Assembly (NCBI GenBank): GCA_025963425.1
Contig: JAOPUQ010000478.1
Span: forward strand, 1 to 7,656
Direction: 5' to 3'
Source: Modestobacter sp.
GTDB lineage: Bacteria > Actinomycetota > Actinomycetes > Mycobacteriales > Geodermatophilaceae
DNA length: 7,656 nucleotides
Positions 6,081 to 7,656 of the stretch are shown piece by piece (position 1 is the first letter of the stretch; every line of letters begins with the position of its first letter). Both the position numbers and the translations under genes were made by a program. The notes below the pieces were generated by a model. It saw only the letters and a program-made list of their open reading frames with translations, was not told where the DNA came from and made no database searches.

Positions 6081-7207
6081 GCGGTCACCCGACGACCCGA
6101 GCCCAGGCAACCACCATCTCCTTCGCGCGCGGCGCCCCGTCGACCGACATCGTCGACGTCGAGGGGCTGAAGCAGGCCGCGGTCGCCGCGTTCGACAACG
6201 ACCCGGCCGGCCTCACCGGGTACGGGACCGCCGTCGGCTACGTGCCGCTGCGCTCCTGGATCGCCGAGAAGCACGGCGTCCCGACCGACCACGTGCTGGT
6301 CACCAACGGGTCGATGCAGGCCGACGCGTTCCTCTTCGACGAGCTGGTCACTCCCGGCGCGGCGGTCATCACCGAGCGGCCCACCTACGACCGCACCCTG
6401 CTCGGGCTCAAGTCCCGGGGCGCGGACCTGCACCTGGTCACGCTGGAGGAGGACGGCCTCGCCGTCGAGGAGGTGGCCGGCCTCATCCGGGACGGCCTCC
6501 GCCCGACGCTGGCCCACGTCATCCCCAACTTCCAGAACCCGGCCGGGTACACCCTGTCGCTGGCCAAGCGCCGGCGGCTGCTGGAGCTCGCCCACGAGCA
6601 CGACTTCGTGGTGTTCGAGGACGACCCCTACGTCGACGTCCGGTTCAGCGGCGAGCCGCTGCCGCGGATGCTGGAGCTCGATGGCGGCGCGGGCAGCGAG
6701 CACGTCGTCTACGCCTCGTCGTTCTCCAAGACCGTGTGCCCGGGCATCCGGGTCGGCTACCTGGTCGGCCCGCCGGCAATCATCGACCGCATCCGCGTGC
6801 GCGCCACGAACACCTACCTCGCGCCGAACATGGTCGCCCAGGGCACGGTCTACGAGTACCTGCGCGGCCCGCGCTTCCCCGCTGCGCTGGAGCGGGTGAA
6901 GACGGCACTGGCCGAGCGGGTGGGCGTCCTCGACGCGGCGCTGCGCGAGCACCTCCCGCAGGCGACGTTCCGCCGTCCCGAGGGCGGCTACTTCCTGTGG
7001 GTGTCCCTGCCCGAGGGCGAGGGCCACGACGTCGCGCGGATCGCCGCGGAGGCCGCCGCCCGCGGCGTGGTGATCGTGCCGGGCACCGACTTCCTCCTCG
7101 AGGGCGGGGAGAACGCCTTCCGCCTCGCCTACTCCGGGGTGCAGGCCGAGGACGTCGACGAGGGGGTCCGGCGGCTGGCCGCGGCCATCGAGGCAGCCCG
7201 GGGCTGA
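6077..7207 (+). CDS. PLP-dependent class I/II aminotransferase
   Basis: This 376-residue fold-type I aminotransferase resembles the 2-aminoadipate/LysN and MocR catalytic-domain group (COG1167) but has no N-terminal DNA-binding domain. It would transfer an amino group between an amino acid and a 2-oxoacid in the cytoplasm. LTGYGTAVGYVPLRSWIAE is the typical N-terminal segment. Asn154 in NFQNPAGY, Asp182 and Tyr185 in FEDDPYVD contact the cofactor ring, Lys218 in SSFSKTVCPGIRVGY forms the Schiff base, and Arg349 in NAFRLAYSG should bind the substrate carboxylate. All key residues are present. The start is the GTG at 6077, overlapping the upstream TGA (GTGA), which implies translational coupling. 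The frame is open to 6011, but that stretch codes for the membrane protein in another frame. Substrate is unassigned; aromatic, branched-chain and aminoadipate specificities are all possible. Confidence 0.93.
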   Translation: MSGHPTTRAQATTISFARGAPSTDIVDVEGLKQAAVAAFDNDPAGLTGYGTAVGYVPLRSWIAEKHGVPTDHVLVTNGSMQADAFLFDELVTPGAAVITERPTYDRTLLGLKSRGADLHLVTLEEDGLAVEEVAGLIRDGLRPTLAHVIPNFQNPAGYTLSLAKRRRLLELAHEHDFVVFEDDPYVDVRFSGEPLPRMLELDGGAGSEHVVYASSFSKTVCPGIRVGYLVGPPAIIDRIRVRATNTYLAPNMVAQGTVYEYLRGPRFPAALERVKTALAERVGVLDAALREHLPQATFRRPEGGYFLWVSLPEGEGHDVARIAAEAAARGVVIVPGTDFLLEGGENAFRLAYSGVQAEDVDEGVRRLAAAIEAARG

Positions 7208-7222
7208 CCTCCCGGCTCAGCC
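7202..7222. repeat. short inverted repeat across two convergent stop codons
   Basis: GGCTGA (7202-7207) and TCAGCC (7217-7222) form a 6-bp stem with a 9-base loop. The stem contains the stop codons of both the aminotransferase and phosphoenolpyruvate carboxylase. Only 9 bp separate the two genes. The symmetry follows simply from both genes ending Gly-stop with the same codons, so a terminator role is doubtful. Confidence 0.3.
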
Positions 7223-7656
7223 GCTGTTGCGCAGGGCCGTGGCCACCCCGTTGATGGTCAGCTGGATGCAGCGGCGCACCAGCTCGTCGTCGTCGCCCTC
7301 CCGGCGCCGGCGCAGCATCTCCACCTGCAGGTGGTGCAGCGTCTCCAGGTAGGGGAAGCGGTTGCGGATCGACCGGGCCAGCGACGGGTTGTCGGCGAGC
7401 AGCTCGTCGTCGCCGGTCACCGCGAGCAGCATCCGGCAGCTGCGCTCGTGCTCGGCGGTGATCTGGTCGAAGACCCGGTGCCGCAGCTCCTCGTCGGGCA
7501 CCAGCTCGGCGTAGCGGGCGGCCAGGCCGAGGTCGGTCTTGGCCAGCACCATGCCCATGTTGGACAGCACGGTGCGGAAGAACGGCCAGCGCCGGTGCAG
7601 GTCCTGCAACCGTGCCAGACGCTCGTCACGCTCGCCGGGGCCGCCGCCGTCCACCC
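7217..7656 (-). CDS. ppc: phosphoenolpyruvate carboxylase, C-terminal part (runs off the window)
   Basis: The last 145 or so residues of phosphoenolpyruvate carboxylase are present; the rest of the gene lies beyond the right edge, so the visible GTG at 7654 is an internal valine, not a start. The enzyme adds bicarbonate to phosphoenolpyruvate to make oxaloacetate and so refills the TCA cycle. Recognisable segments are WPFFRTVLSNMGMVLAKTDL, LLADNPSLARSIRNRFPYL with HHLQVEMLRR, and the C-terminus LTINGVATALRNSG. The Lys of LAKTDL, an Arg in the SIRNRFPYL segment and the Asn of the terminal RNSG fall where the E. coli enzyme binds its inhibitor aspartate, so allosteric control is probably kept. 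It is convergent with the aminotransferase, 9 bp away. Confidence 0.95.
   Translation of the reverse strand, partial: VDGGGPGERDERLARLQDLHRRWPFFRTVLSNMGMVLAKTDLGLAARYAELVPDEELRHRVFDQITAEHERSCRMLLAVTGDDELLADNPSLARSIRNRFPYLETLHHLQVEMLRRRREGDDDELVRRCIQLTINGVATALRNSG

Noticed and set aside
5803..7254. 483-codon plus-strand frame crossing the membrane gene and the aminotransferase
   Set aside because: Only its first 20 or so residues (the second membrane segment) look real; the rest is Arg/Pro-rich shadow of the aminotransferase.
1..7656. CRISPR array, toxin-antitoxin, defence or biosynthetic cluster
   Set aside because: No regularly spaced repeats were found, and none of the recognised proteins belongs to such systems. 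The ABM protein alone does not indicate an antibiotic cluster.

Overview
The window is about 70% or more GC, with strongly G/C-biased third codon positions, GTG starts, weak or absent Shine-Dalgarno sites and TANNNT-type -10 boxes. This fits a high-GC actinobacterium. The gene set (a Nei like mycobacterial Nei1, an SCO6745-family protein, an FprA-type ferredoxin reductase) agrees. A Geodermatophilaceae-like lineage (Blastococcus, Geodermatophilus, Modestobacter) is my impression only and was not tested.

Layout, left to right: a tRNA-Arg(CCT) on the minus strand (71-146). Then, on the plus strand, a minimal GNAT acetyltransferase (352-672) and a class I CPD photolyase (728-2098) whose -10 box sits where a leaderless transcript would need it. 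A compact palindromic terminator separates the photolyase from a convergent SCO6745-family gene of unknown function (minus, 2138-2968). That gene is head-to-head with nei, an endonuclease VIII-type DNA glycosylase (3043-3852). Next is a perfect 27-bp-arm palindrome that abuts the nei stop codon, followed by a convergent small antibiotic-biosynthesis-monooxygenase (ABM) domain gene (minus, 3945-4253). Divergent from this is a plus-strand run: an FprA-like ferredoxin/adrenodoxin-type NADP reductase (4324-5721), a small membrane-protein gene that appears broken (5725-6080), and a PLP-dependent class I aminotransferase (6077-7207) whose GTG start overlaps the membrane-gene stop as GTGA. The window ends inside the C-terminus of phosphoenolpyruvate carboxylase (minus, 7217 to the edge).

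Most of this is ordinary chromosomal housekeeping content: two DNA repair enzymes (UV and oxidative damage), a redox partner reductase, an aminotransferase and an anaplerotic enzyme. I see no mobile element, CRISPR array, defence system or biosynthetic cluster. The items most worth a second look are the long perfect palindrome at 3853-3920, the frameshifted membrane gene at 5725-6080 whose expected start codon reads GTT, and the unusual start region of nei.
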